Part shown: piece after piece, positions 13,144 to 24,939 of the stretch
How positions within the stretch are numbered: position 1 is the stretch's first letter
Layout of the letters: each line of letters opens with the position of its first letter
Assembly (NCBI GenBank): GCA_037501455.1
Contig: CM074861.1
Span: 36,410,001 to 36,474,000, forward strand
DNA: 64,000 nt
Source of the DNA: Lantana camara
Lineage: Eukaryota; Streptophyta; Magnoliopsida; Lamiales; Verbenaceae
Direction: 5' to 3'
Made by a program: the position numbers and the translations under genes
The notes under the pieces: generated by a model
What the model saw: only the letters and a program-made list of their open reading frames with translations
The model's database searches: none
Told to the model about the DNA's origin: nothing

Positions 13144-14399
13144 ATGGAGAAACTTGTGCAGATTTCAAATGATAATGAGTTAGGTTACTTTACGAGCCCC
13201 TCAAGGAGGTTGGAGCGCGTCCCGATCTTTGTTGAATCCGAATATGAAAATGAGATGTTCAATTACGTGTCCATGCTATCATAAGAAGAGTTTCCCGTTG
13301 TGACGGAGATTATGCAAGGTTTAACTACAATGGCATTAACGATCATGGAGACACATTTACCTCACAACATATCAATTTGAATGGCCCTTACCAACCAACA
13401 TTCGAGTATGATGCACAATACCATGAGGAGCTTGTAATCAACAAGAGATTTATCCGGATCCCAATGCCATATCAATAAACTACTTTAACTAGTTTGACTC
13501 AACAAACGAAGAAGAGTTTGTTGCCCCTGAAGGATCACGACCAACCATTTCAAATTTAGTAGATGCATTAGCTAATTCTTGTAGGGACGAAGAGTTAGGG
13601 AACTCAAAAGGTGAAATGCACGACCATGATGAAATTGATCCTCTTCAAGAGTGTGATGATGGAGTGGTTCATGAGGACAAAGATGATTTAATACGTGGAG
13701 TGCATAACGGACTATCGAGACCTTCGTCGCCTTTTATTCAAGACGAGCCTGACATGTCTAATTATAACAACATCCACACAAGCCAGACAGGAACTTGTGG
13801 CGGCATCAGAAATGTCACTCCATATCTATTAAATATGTTTCCAGAGGTTCCACCAGATTCCATTAACATCCCGACGAACCTCGATAGGATGGTGTATGAT
13901 AGAAATACCGGATTGTTAACACTTGGGATGACCTTTGAAGATAAATCACATGTCATTGTCGTGGTAAAGGATCACAACATCAGATGGAGCAAGAAAGAGT
14001 ACACTATTTCTGAGAGTAGGCTGAAGGCGTGGAATATTGCATGCAAGGACCAAAACTGCCCGTAAAAACTACGAGCGAGCACGAAGCATAGTAAAGGATA
14101 CTAGAAAATAACAAAGTTATCCCTAACATACTACTGCCTACCAATTTAGCGAATGAACGATCATGCTAATCTGTGCTCGGCCTTCATAGCAAGTTTGATC
14201 CTGCCATTTGTACAAAAAGACTACAGATACAAAGTTAGCAACATCCAAACACAAGTACACATAACTTACGCCATAAATATCTTGTACTCTAAGGCATGAC
14301 AGCGTCTAAAAAAGACGCGTGCTATAGAATTTGGTATATGGGATACCTCAGTTCAAAAATTGCCCCATTTCATGGAAGCCATTAAAAGATGGAATCCAG

Positions 14400-14480
14400 G
14401 TACAAAAAATAAAATTTATACTATATACATTTTTAAATTTTCAAATTCATAACTACAACTAAGGTCTATTAACACCGCAG
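14400..14480 (+). other. Intron of the MULE transposase
   Basis: GTACAA...CCGCAG interrupts the motif WNPG-TVVK. Removing the 81 bp joins the two halves in frame, as in intact plant MULEs. The host codon phase (one base before, two after) is kept. Confidence 0.75.
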
Positions 14481-15470
14481 GTACCGTAGTGAAGTGAATG
14501 TATAATCCAAGTTATAGGTCAATTGTAACAAACATATACATGGCCAAACCTGTTTTCTGCCCATTCAAGCCATGCATAACTGCCTTCCCGCACATGCGTT
14601 CGGTAATAATTGTAGATGGAACACATCTATATACCAAATATCGGCATAAATTGTTATTGGCTATAGGAATTGATGGCAATCAAAATATCCCTTCACTTGT
14701 TTATGCCTCAATAGATGATGAAATGGAGACAACATGGTGTTTCTTCTTGTTGCATCTGGCGAAACATTTTTACTTGACAACTAGAAGAATTTGCCTTTAT
14801 CCGATAGACACAGGGCAATTATATCTGTAATATCGTCAATATCGAAATTCAATGAGCCGTTAGGGTGGCACCGATACTGCCTCAGACACATATGCTTCAA
14901 TTTTTACAAGGCTCACCATGATCAGAATTTGAAGGATCTGTGTTGGCAAGCGGGAGATGCGATGGACAAATCAACATATAATTGAATAATAAGGCAAATT
15001 GTTGTTCAAGACCTAAATGTAATCAAGTGGTTTGACAATTTACAGCCAGAAATATGGACTGTATCACACGATGGCGGGATACGGTGCGGGATAATAGCGA
15101 TAAACATGTCGGGATGCTTTAACGGGGTGCTGAGAAATGTTTGTCGTCTACCAATTATACCGATCGTGGAAGCGACATTTAACTGCACGACCCAATATTT
15201 TGTGGACTTCCAAAAAAGTGGGCTACAATCCAAAACAGTAGCCCACCACTGGACAAATTATGCGTTAAAAATAATGGACACTAATTTAAAAAATTATGTT
15301 CTTCATACAGTTCGGTTATTCGACCGAAGAGATTATAGAGCTAAAGTTATTACGCACAATCCTGCGTCGGGAGCGGGCGTTCTCCAAAACATATTGTTTG
15401 CTTAAACGATAATACATGTCCATGTGGGTTTTGGCAATGGCATGGAATCCCATGTTTGCATGTCATGAAT

Positions 15471-16310
15471 GCGAATTCCGACCTTGCCATTGAGTTTGTT
15501 TCGATGATTCGGATTCAATGAATTAACCTTTTTATTTTCTAAAGTCGTTTGATTGCTCTACCGTTTTAAAATCCGATCCGAATGGACCTGATCTTTTGAC
15601 CCAACCCATTTTCACTTAATCCTACCCATTTTAACTCTACAAAGAGCTGAAATATCAGCTCCTCCCACCCCATTTCAAACGAGATAAGCAAGAGAGAGAG
15701 GAAGAAAGGAAAAACCCAAGCTCCATAGCCATTTCTTGAGCTCGGGAATTCGAATGAGAATTTCGACCATGTCATTGAGTTTATTTCGATGATTCGGATT
15801 CAATGAATTAACCTTTTTAATTTCTAAATCCGTTTGGTTGCTCTACTGTTTTGAAATCCGGTCCAAATGGATCGGATCTTTTGACCCGACCCATTTTCAC
15901 TTGATCCTACCCATTTTAGCTCTAAAAAGAGCTGAAATATCAGCTCCTCCCACCTCATTTCAAACGAGATAAGCAAGAGAGAGAGGAAGGAAGGAAAAAC
16001 CCAAGCTCCATAGCCATTTCTTGAGCTCGAGAATTCGAATGCGAATTCCGACCTTGTCATTGAGTTTGTTTCGATGATTCGGATTCAATGAATTAACCTT
16101 TTTAATTTCTAAAGCCGTTTGATTGCTCTACCTTTTTAAAATCCGGTCCGAATAGACCAGATCTTTTGAATCGACCCATTTTCACTTGATCCTACGCATT
16201 GAGCTCTAAAAAGAGCTGAAATATCAGCTCCTCCCACCACATTTCAAACGAGATAAGCAAGAGAAAGAGGAAGGAAGGAAAAACCCAAGCTCCATAGCCA
16301 TTTCACCTTT
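15471..16310 (+). repeat. Three tandem copies of a ~285-bp LTR segment
   Basis: Copies start at about 15471, 15755 and 16041, each with GCGAATTCCGACC or a variant, then the GATTCGGATTCAATG segment, and each ends in CCATAGCCATTTC. The spacing is 284 and 286 bp. The LARD LTRs have this segment once. The antisense ORFs at 15566-15775 and 15824-16060 are by-products of the repeat. Confidence 0.9.
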
Positions 16311-19194
16311 GAGCTCAAGCCCCGTCTCCATTTCTCGTCCGATCAATGATCCAAGGTAAGCAATATGATCCTCTCATTACGTGTTTCGTTTCTCCCGAAT
16401 AAATTCCGTTTTTTTTGCTTGAATTCTTGGATTTGGAAGATATGATGAATAGTGACTTTTACATGAAAATTTGATCTCTTACCTTTATGCTTGAAGAATA
16501 TGATTTAAATTTGATGTATGTTGTTCTCTTGAGCTCCCTTATTGCATATTTGTTGGAAATTTTAAGTGTTGAGTGATTTTTGCATGAGACTCCATTGTTG
16601 GAGCTTAATTGAGCTTTAATGGTAACTTGTTATAAACTTGATTTCATGACTGAACTTGAGATATGTGATAAAGCATGTATATATGAACTTACACCTTGAA
16701 TTTGAAGTGTTTTGGTTTAGATTTGTCGTGGTTTTGGTGAATTTTTTGTTTCTCCCTCGAGCACCCCTGTTTCTGCTATGTTTTTGCTGCCTAGAGTGAC
16801 TCCCCGGGCAGGTACTTTAGTGCAGAAGGGTTTCTGCACAGTTTTCCCTGGACGGGTACCTCCGATTGACCTGATTTTCGGACACAATCAACCTTTATGA
16901 GTCTAGAACAATCTACAATTGGAATCACCCCAAAATTCGTTCTACATTGTGAGTTATAACCGTTTTAATTTGGTGTCGCCACTTCACCGAGATTCTGCAT
17001 TCGTTCAACTTCAAACCTATGCCATTTTTACCTCGCTTTGAAACATGATTCGAGCCACCTACCATTTGAAAGATCTATGTGTCTAGTTTCTTTTACAAGA
17101 AACAAAACGCAATTCTCATTCCTGAAACTCAAGTTATTCCCATTTTCGTACAGCTTGTCTGTTTTGGTAAAACTGTCAGCTTTAGCCCAATTTCACTCGA
17201 AACCCCTTTTTGTGTTTGTATTTCGTTTTTCTTATACCTTTCCACCTCTAAACTTGTTCCTAACTTGTTATAGCATGTGTATGTGTATGTATTTGTTCTT
17301 TTTATGCATTTTATGTTTCTTAAGTAATGTGACTTGTTTGCACGAATCACATATGCGCTTTGGTAGGTGTTTAGATGCTTCATTACGCATTAATTGTGCA
17401 CATGAACATGCTTTAATGCGTATTATGAATTTGTTAAGCTATGATATGTATGTTTTTTTCACGTCTTGTATGAATTTGATACGTGTATGAGCTTTTGACT
17501 AAGTATCTGCATCTCTTACGTGACTAAGCATATGATGTGCGTCTATATGGTTCATCCTCGAGTCTAAGTCTTGCATTTTGTCTTCAGTTTGTCCAGGTGC
17601 ACCCGGGATGGTGTTTGATGATCCGAGTTGATTTTCGGGGTGAATAATTTGTCTCGTTCTTGGCCACGTCGGTGTAAGGTGAGGCTAAGTTATAGTTAAA
17701 CCCAATGAAATGTGTTTGTTTTCTATGCATGCGAACTATAACCTTAATTATAAGTAAATACGTGCGGAATATGTAAGTTTATGGATATGACAAGTCTTTG
17801 CAAGTATAATACGCTATGTACAAGCCTATGTACACTTGTTTTGATTTGTTATTATTCGTTCCGTTTTGCAACATCAAACTATGCTTCAAACCGTGCACCT
17901 CTTATGAGCCGGGAGCTACGAGCTATGGATATGCTAAGGATTTGGCACGGAGAGGTATGTATAGGTAAGGTTTGATACGTAAGTTAATGTTTATAATGTT
18001 AATTTTAATATTGCGGGTTTGTACGTAATGAATGTAATGTAATGTTTTGCATTTTAGTAATGGGACCCGGAGTTGTGGGTAAGGGACACCCGGGATGGCC
18101 ATGGGGTCGCCGGTTATGACCCCTGTACACATCTCCACAGTTAGTTCGGATTACCCCTGTTCTCACCAGCAGGTTTGGTGAGTGATGGAGATCCTGAGGG
18201 TTTGGAGTAGCTTGCACTCCCCTCACTTGTAATGGATGGTTAGGGTCGCGCAACCCTTCCATCACTGGAGAAGGAGGTTATTCTGTAAGTATGTTATTTG
18301 TTTGTCTGCCTTTGCTTGTTTAATTAGTCGGAGGAGCCCAGGATGGGATTAGGTACTCGTACCCACTGAGTTATGCATGTTTTACTCTATTAAAGTTCGT
18401 GAAACAAGGATAGACTTATAATTAAGATAAAATATGAGTCTTTTGGAATTATAAGTTAAGATATGTTACGAATTTGTTAAGTTTTGTTAAGATTTGATAT
18501 ATAAGATTTGTAAGAATTTGTTAAGTTACGTTTCGTCCATTTTCATAAGAATTCCTATATATATGTATCACGGATAAATGTTTTAGTGTGAAAAAACTAT
18601 CCCTGAGTTCACGAACATTACATGTTGTATGTGCTTTGCTCTCTATACGTATGTAGTGTGTGTTGGTAGCCCCTCACTCAGTCCATATGACTGACCCCTC
18701 TCCCCTTTTGTTTTAGTGTGCAAGTGTCTCGTGGAGTTGAGCTAGGCGGCGTGTCGAGTCCTTGGAGTGTGTCGAGTCTTTGTTTCATCCGAGTCTGTTG
18801 CATTTAGCATATTTTGGATTTGTATAAGTATGAACTTTTGATTATGTATATGTTGATATTTTATGAATTTGATATTTCGGGACAGGCTTCTAGGAAATAG
18901 TTTGAACCCGTTTGCATTTATGATTTATGTTAATATTCGGGATTAGGTATCTATGCTAGTTGAACCTGTCACCTGCTGCTTGTGTTTAAATTGTGATTTT
19001 ATGATTAGCTTCCGCATACGCATTTTTTGGTTTGGTGGTTTGTTCTTTTGGCAGGGTCTACAGTCCGCCTAACTTAGGTGTGTGTCTGTCGGTCTCCCGT
19101 TCACCTCTGCTTGGTTCATGTACGGGTTTCCATTTCGTATGTGGATTGGGCTTAGGTGCGGGGGATGCACTGACCCACCGTGCGGGGTGCTACA
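15471..19194 (+). mobile_element. 5'-truncated solo LTR inside the MULE transposase
   Basis: The sequence ends with GCGGGGTGCTACA at 19194, a typical Ty3 LTR end. It shows the same order of blocks as the LARD LTR: the GATTCGGATTCAATGAATTAACC segment, a splice donor AAG|GTAAGC at 16355/16356, GC-rich palindromes near 16800-16865, CACCAGCAGGTTTGGTG near 18164-18180 and CACTCAGTC...GACTGACCCC near 18675-18700. No PBS, PPT or coding sequence follows, so it is a solo LTR. It begins inside the LTR; by comparison with 9659 the first 230 bp or so are absent, along with part of the MULE gene. This points to a deletion across the left junction, with possible microhomology GAATGCG. Confidence 0.8.
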
Positions 19195-19393
19195 ATTCTT
19201 CCCAATTTGGGATGAAGAATATTGGCCAGAGGCTTCAATTAATTTGATAAACACGAATGAGGAACGACCACAAAGATCTAGGATAAGGAGGGGAAATGCA
19301 GGTAGGGACCGTACAACAAGATTCTCGATGAAAATGGATCATTCTCAGACTCGAGAGAGGTCGCGAGCAACAGCAAGGCGAGGTAGACAATGA

Positions 19394-21116
19394 AGCGTTT
19401 TTATTTAATGTAATCAAGCCGTGTTGTAATCATTTTAACATGTATATATAAGCTTTTGTAGTATGTTTTTACATCTACTAAAATCATAAATAAAGAAAAT
19501 TCTCTCTTATTACGTCTATGTATATTTTTATTTGGTTTTTAATATTCTCTGTCTAACACTTCTATATTAACATGCTCACTTCCATATTTGAAGATCTATG
19601 TATTTTTCCTATCTTTCACCGACATATTCAAATACAATATATCCGTCTTTCAACGCAATACTCAGAAATAATATGTCCTTATTTCGTTAATTCCATGTTC
19701 AAGGAGCTGTGTTATGTATTATGTTTTAATATAGCCGTTATCCCGAAACTTATGTTAATTTTTTAAAAATTTGACATTCATCTTGGTGACACATACCATT
19801 TTTTTAGTACAGTTTTATTTTTGATAAATTCGCTTTTTAAGAAAATGGATTCACTATTCAGAAAATAATTTTTTTTAAAAAAAATTAATAACATTAAAAA
19901 AAATAATAACACTGATACTTGTTAAATCCGATTTCCTTAAAATCAAAATCATTGTTCACTAAATAATTAAAAAATTATTGCAAAAATATTTTTTAATTTT
20001 CTGTAGAATGCCAAACCAGCGATACTGTTCATTTGAAGTTCAAAAAAAAAAAAAAAAAAAAGAATATGACAAATGAGAAATTATTTTTTGAAAACCGCTT
20101 TTATAGAATGAAGAAAAACTGTTCGTTAAATATTTAAACAAAAAACTTAAATCTGATATTTTTGTTTTAAATAGAAGGAAAAAGGGGCATATTAATTAAA
20201 TTCCGCCAAGCATGGTCAAAATCTCGCGTATTTTGAACGTAAATTTTTTTTTGTTAAATCCATTTTTTATAAAAGCGTAACCACATTTGAATGTAATTTA
20301 CATGATATTGCGAAAAATATACAATATTTGGGGATTTAGTTACGTGATCCTTGAGTTTTTATACCACGTTTGCAAAAAATGGGGAGTAAACCAACATTTT
20401 GCCTCTCATCTGGGGAGCAAACGAATTTTTTTTTGAAAATGGGGAGTAAACAAACATTTTTTCAACTCATGGGTACTATTCAAAAAAAATCCTATATTTT
20501 TTTGAATTATCAAATTTTAAATTGTCGAAAAGAATTTACTAATAATTATTGACATATTTTTAAGAAAGTAATATATGATATATTATTAAATACAATAATT
20601 CATATATTGATTTTTTATTTTAATTATCTTTATTTATATTTGTATTCACTTTTTAATTGCTGCCAAACGAATTCATTTATTTTATTAAATAATAATTAAT
20701 TTAATAAGGCGTAGTAAATAAATCAAAATCTGATATTCAACAAGTCAATTTTTTTAATTTTATATTAAATCTATTTATTTGAAATTACAAATATTTATTA
20801 TAAATTTATCAAAATTTTATTGTAGTGTAAAGAGATCTCAGATTCTCAGTTCAATTAAACTCACCTCAATAGCTGACTAATATTTATTGTGGGAAACATT
20901 CGGGACTAATGTTTAATGTGGGACAATCAACATTCAAAGATCGAACTGAAATGTGAAATTTAAATGACAATGAACATACTGCCGTATGTTCAGTTTGAAG
21001 GGCACAAATAATTGGGGATCAATTTAGAATATGAAATTTAAATATAAATCGATGATCAATTTGGAACAGACCCCGAATAATCAGGATCAATTTGAAACGT
21101 AAAAATTAATTACAAA
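19394..21116. other. AT-rich intergenic stretch; poly(A) run and short repeats
   Basis: No coding motif was seen in any frame. It holds a run of 20 A at 20042-20061 and a short GGGGAGTAAAC / GGGGAGCAAAC repeat at about 20380-20455. Several copies of a GATCAATTT phrase occur at 21018-21095. The left part may be the 3' non-coding end of the MULE, but no terminal inverted repeat was found. Confidence 0.5.
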
Positions 21117-21220
21117 TGGGGTCAACCTTATCAAAGGCCAAATGATAGCTTCAACGTTCGAGTGCATCCTCTTCTTCGGTTGTCTCGTCACCTAGTTGAA
21201 AGAATATTTGGCATACGCTC

Positions 21221-21625
21221 GTGGCCTCGAAAGTTCTCTTGTTTGCTTGGCGTGCGGCCCATGATAGCCTCCCCACCACCGCCAACCTTAGGCGCTATAA
21301 GCTCTCCACGAATGCCTCCTGCCCCCTCTGCGACTCGCCTAGCAAAGACATCCTTTATATCCTCCTCCACTGCCCCTTCGCTCGCCAAATCTGGGCCATC
21401 CTCCTTATCTCGTTGGCCACCATTTCCAGCTCAGATTTGGGCATCTCCGTTTAGATGAACCATGCCCTCCTTTCAATTGAACCATCGTTCAAAGGCCTGT
21501 TCCTCACCTCCCTTTGGGCCCTGTGGTGGAATCATATATAACTCAAAGCTTATGGAATCGGACTCTCTCTCACCGGATAACCTTGCTCGCTTTATCATTG
21601 ATTTTCACTCTGGCTATGTGGATGT
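21221..21625 (+). pseudogene. LINE ORF2 fragment: zinc-binding RT C-terminal domain (zf-RVT)
   Basis: The frame at 21221-21454 reads KVLLFAWRAAHDSLPT and then a CPLC...LHCPFARQIW motif, typical of the zinc-binding domain after plant LINE reverse transcriptases. A TAG at 21452 is followed in the same frame by LFLTSLWALWWNHI up to about 21540. A small frameshift then moves the reading to the 21462-21625 frame (LARFIIDFHSGYVD). The reverse transcriptase itself is absent. One stop and one frameshift make it non-functional. Confidence 0.8.
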
Positions 21626-21802
21626 TGTTAGAATATCTTGTATAAACGGAAGGTTTGACTTCCTGTAATAGAGGCTGATTTGTAGGGATGTGTTATTGTA
21701 TAGTTTGGCTATATAGTTAGGTTCTTCTATACCGTGTAATTAAGAAAAACAATTACAATGAATCCAATACAACAAAAATTCCCCGAATACCATGTTCTAA
21801 CA
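21626..21802 (+). repeat. Left LTR of copia element
   Basis: It starts TGTTAGAATATCTTG, ends CATGTTCTAACA, and is matched by 26956-27119. The 13-bp segment around 21702-21716 is absent from the right copy. Confidence 0.93.
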
Positions 21803-21814
21803 TGGTATTAGAGC
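21803..21814 (+). other. Copia primer binding site (tRNA-iMet, one mismatch)
   Basis: TGGTATTAGAGC abuts the LTR. It differs from the initiator tRNA-Met complement TGGTATCAGAGC by one base. Confidence 0.85.
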
Positions 21815-21916
21815 AGTGTTAGAACCTTGAGGACTCATCTTTAAACAACATCGTCCTATACCAATCCCGAACCCTAATCAGCCTCGACCCAGCAAAAACC
21901 TGCAAACCAAACCAAC

Positions 21917-23660
21917 ATGTCAACACCAACAGAAACCAATCAAGATCTATCTATACAGATAACTGAGCAACACCAATCAAAACCAACACACCGTGCCTAG
22001 CTTGAATAATCTGTCCATCAGAATTAAATTAAACAACGGCAATTATCCAATATGGGAACGGCTTATGAAGATGGCGATCGGCGGATGGGGTGGCCGATCG
22101 CACCTCACCGGAACCCCACCGGCTCCGGAAATCACTGACCCTAAGTTCGATCGATGGGAATAGATCGATCAGAACGTCTTTACCTGGATAATCCAAAACG
22201 TAGAAGCAAATCTCCTCAACAACGTCCTATAATACCCAACAACAAAGGCATTGTAGGAAGGCCTCGCCACCACATACAGTAGCGGCGGGGATGCGCTTCA
22301 GCTTTTCGATCTACATCGGAGGGCTAACACTCAGCGACAGGGGCTACATAGCTCGGAAGAATTATGGAATAATCTCCAGGCTATTTGGAGGGCCATAGAT
22401 AGAAAGCAACCAAACCCGATGAAGTGCCCAGATGATATTAAGGCCTTCAATCAAATCACTCAGGAACAGCACCTATACCAGTTCCTTACCGGAATCGACG
22501 AGATATTTGACATGATTCGGAGGGATATATTGAAGAAAGAGCCAAAACCATCGGTGGAAGCTGCATATGCCACCATTCCGAGAGAGACCGCTCGCCTCCA
22601 ACTCTTAAAGGCGGCGGCAGGCGGCAGCGAGGATAATTTCGGCCCTCAAGGAGTGGGATCTGGGTTGATTGCGAGGAAAGAGAAGGCAGGGCAGAGCATT
22701 GGGCGCTCAGGTGGCACCGGAAGGTCAGACGGTAGCGGTCACCGCTCATCACAGTGCTAGGATCGGTCTTAGATGGTGTGTGACCATTGTGAAAAGCCGA
22801 AGCACACTAAGGAAGAGTGCTTCGAGATCGTGGGCTACCCGGACTTGTGGGAAGGCCACCGGAAGAACACCGCAGGTGGCGCTGTGAAAACTGGGAACCC
22901 ACGGGCCAACGTTGCAGCCAGCGGCGGTCGGACTCCCGGAGATTCGAGAGAAGATGCCGCCGCAGGCACCATTAGGGGAGATGCCGATACGGCGGCGAGA
23001 GAAATTAGCCGGGCCAACACCGCATTTCACTTCGATGACTCCAACCCAGAAAAGAGAAAAGGCGGCGAAATAGGTAACGGGTTTGGGAGTTATGCCCCAA
23101 ACCCTACTTTCCATTCTTTTAATAATAATGTCAACATTACAAGCATGCCCTCAAGTCTTGGAATATTACATAATGCCCCCCAAAGTTTAGGTGTTTGTAG
23201 ATTTCACTCCCAAATTAACTCCAAAAAATTGTCAAAATGGATCTTTGACTGTGGGGCAACGGACTCGATGACTTTTGATTTGTCTGACATAATAGATCCT
23301 AAAACTCAGGAACGATCTCATATTCAGACTGCCAATGGGGACTTGGCTGTGGTAGAAAAAGAGGGCTCTGTTCTTATCTCACCGAAGTTGAAATTGAAAA
23401 TCTGCCTTTATGTTCCATCACTTTCCTGCAAACAATTATCTTTAAGTCAGATAACGAACGAGCTCAATTGTATGGTCCTAATTTATCCTCGTTTCTACTT
23501 GATACATGACACTCATACAAAGGAGATCATTGGACGTGGTACTGAGAGTGGAGGGTTACACTATGTTGATGAAGTGGAAAACAGTTCCAGAGCTCTTCTG
23601 TCAATGGGGAAGGAGAACACGCAACTTTGGCTCTGGCATTGACGTCTTGGCCACCCCTCA
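21917..23660 (+). pseudogene. Copia gag and protease region, broken
   Basis: A start codon at 21917 opens a short frame that is lost after about 28 codons. Gag similarity continues in the other frame (KLNNGNYPIWERLMKMAI) with in-frame stops near 22161, 22229 and 22252. Further reading shows the ELWNNLQAIWRAID segment and a CCHC knuckle CDHCEKPKHTKEEC at 22779-22820, preceded by two stops. The protease motif is FDCGATDSMT, with Cys where active copia proteases have Ser (DSGA). The following GAG-pre-integrase segment has a TGA at about 23641 inside LWLWH-RLGHPS. The protein cannot be made from this copy. Confidence 0.85.
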
Positions 23661-24930
23661 CTTGGGTATCTGAAAATTTTATTCCCTACATTGTTCCAGA
23701 ATAATCAGTTTATGAATTTAGCTTGTCAGACTTGTCTTTTTGCTAAGAGTCATAGGGTTTCTTTTAAACCCAATGACACTCAGGTTCAGTTTGTATTTTC
23801 TTTGGTTCATTCGGACATTTGGGGACCGGCCCCTATTACAAATCAAAGTCAATTTCGATATTGTATATTGTTTATTGATGATCACTCGCGCATGACATGG
23901 ATATACTTTCTCCGTCACAAATCTGAAGTGTTTGATACATTTGTCGATTTCTTTAATATGGTGGAAACTCAGTTTAATCATAAAATCAAAGTGCTTCGGA
24001 TTGATAATGGAAGAGAGTATGTGGATCAAGAAATAAACACGTTTTTTTATTAAGCATGGCCTCATCCACCAAACCTCTTGCCCGAATACCCCTCAGTAAA
24101 ATGGGGTGGCTGAAAGAAAGAACCGGACCATACTTGAAATAACCTAAGCCATGATGGTTGAATCTAGTGTCCCGGACCACTTCTGGCCCGAAGCAGTCGC
24201 CACTGCAACCTACCTCACGAATAGGTTGCCTACCAAAACCTTAGCCCACAAAACACCATTGTCCGTTCTCCAAACCTAAACAGATGTACCACCACATCTT
24301 ACCCTACCTCCTCGGATCTTTAGATGCACTGTGTTTGTCCACGTTCCGAAACCTAGCCGAACCAAACTTGAACCGTGTGCTGTGAAATGTGTATTTCTGG
24401 GATATGGTCCTCACCAGAAGGGATATGCACCGTGGCTTTCTTTAATATGGTGGAAACTCAGTTTAATCATAAAATCAAAGTGCTTCGGATTGATAATGGA
24501 AGAGAGTATGTGAATCAAGAAATGAACAAGTTTTTTATCAAGCATGGCCTCATCCAGCAAACCTCTTGCCCGAATACCCCTCAGCAGAATGGGGTGGCTG
24601 AAAGAAAGAACCGAACCATACTTGAAATAACCCAAGCCATGATGGTCGAATCTGGTGTCCCAGACCGCTTCTGGCCCGAAGCAGTCGCCACTACAACCTA
24701 CCTCACGAATAGGTTGCCTACCAAAACCTTAGCCCAAAAAACACCATTGTCCGTTCTCCAAACCTAAACAGATGTACCACCACATCTTACCCTACCTCCT
24801 CGGATCTTTGGATGCACTGTGTTTGTCCACGTTCCAAAACCTGACCGAACCAAACTTAAACGGTGTGCTGTGAAATGTGTATTTGTGGGATATGCTCCTC
24901 ACCAAAAAGGGTATCGGTGCTACAACCCCA
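23660..24930 (+). pseudogene. Copia integrase with internal tandem duplication, broken
   Basis: The integrase reads HSDIWGPAP (first Asp), FIDDHSRMTWIYFL, then IDNGREY (second Asp) and QQNGVAERKNR (Glu). The second half is present twice because of a 489-bp tandem duplication. The first copy is shifted out of frame by an extra T near 24047, while the second copy reads through to 24767, where a TAA replaces a codon before TDVPPH. The zinc finger part CQTCLFAKSHR is at about 23724-23756. Confidence 0.85.
23948..24925 (+). repeat. 489-bp tandem duplication in copia integrase
   Basis: TTTCTTTAATATGGTGGAAA begins at 23948 and again at 24437, and the two copies run parallel until about 24425 and 24914. 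They differ at scattered positions and by one indel. The period is 489 bp (163 codons), so the frame would be kept without the indel. Confidence 0.93.
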
Positions 24931-24939
24931 CCATCAGAC

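Larger units (their letters stand above)
13144..19393 (+). pseudogene. Mutator-like (MULE) transposase pseudogene, split by an LTR insertion
   Basis: Fragments in order match a plant MURA-type transposase. An N-terminal MuDR-like domain (GMTFEDKSHVIVVVKDHNIR) is in the 13616-14065 frame. IKRWNPG lies before an 81-bp GT-AG intron at 14400-14480. The catalytic core starts with VDGTHLYTKYR (Asp codon 14615), followed by SDRHRAI (Asp codon 14803). A SWIM zinc finger, CPCGFWQWHGIPCLH, lies near 15429-15464, and the basic C-terminal tail resumes after the LTR at 19195-19393. Several stops and frameshifts break it, including TGA in place of the Trp codon after the intron and a frameshift between the two Asp motifs. 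The third catalytic residue seems mutated: MSGCFNGVL at 15106 has Gly where the family has Glu. About 30-45 residues between the SWIM finger and DEEYWPE are missing at the insertion. Confidence 0.88.

Noticed and set aside
19032..19254. ORFs around 19.1 kb on both strands
   Set aside because: They cross the LTR end (19194) into the MULE tail; only the part after 19195 in the 19082 frame is meaningful.
21162..21458. 98-codon ORF rich in Pro and Ser
   Set aside because: It is a shifted frame of the LINE zinc-binding domain, which reads in the 21221 frame.
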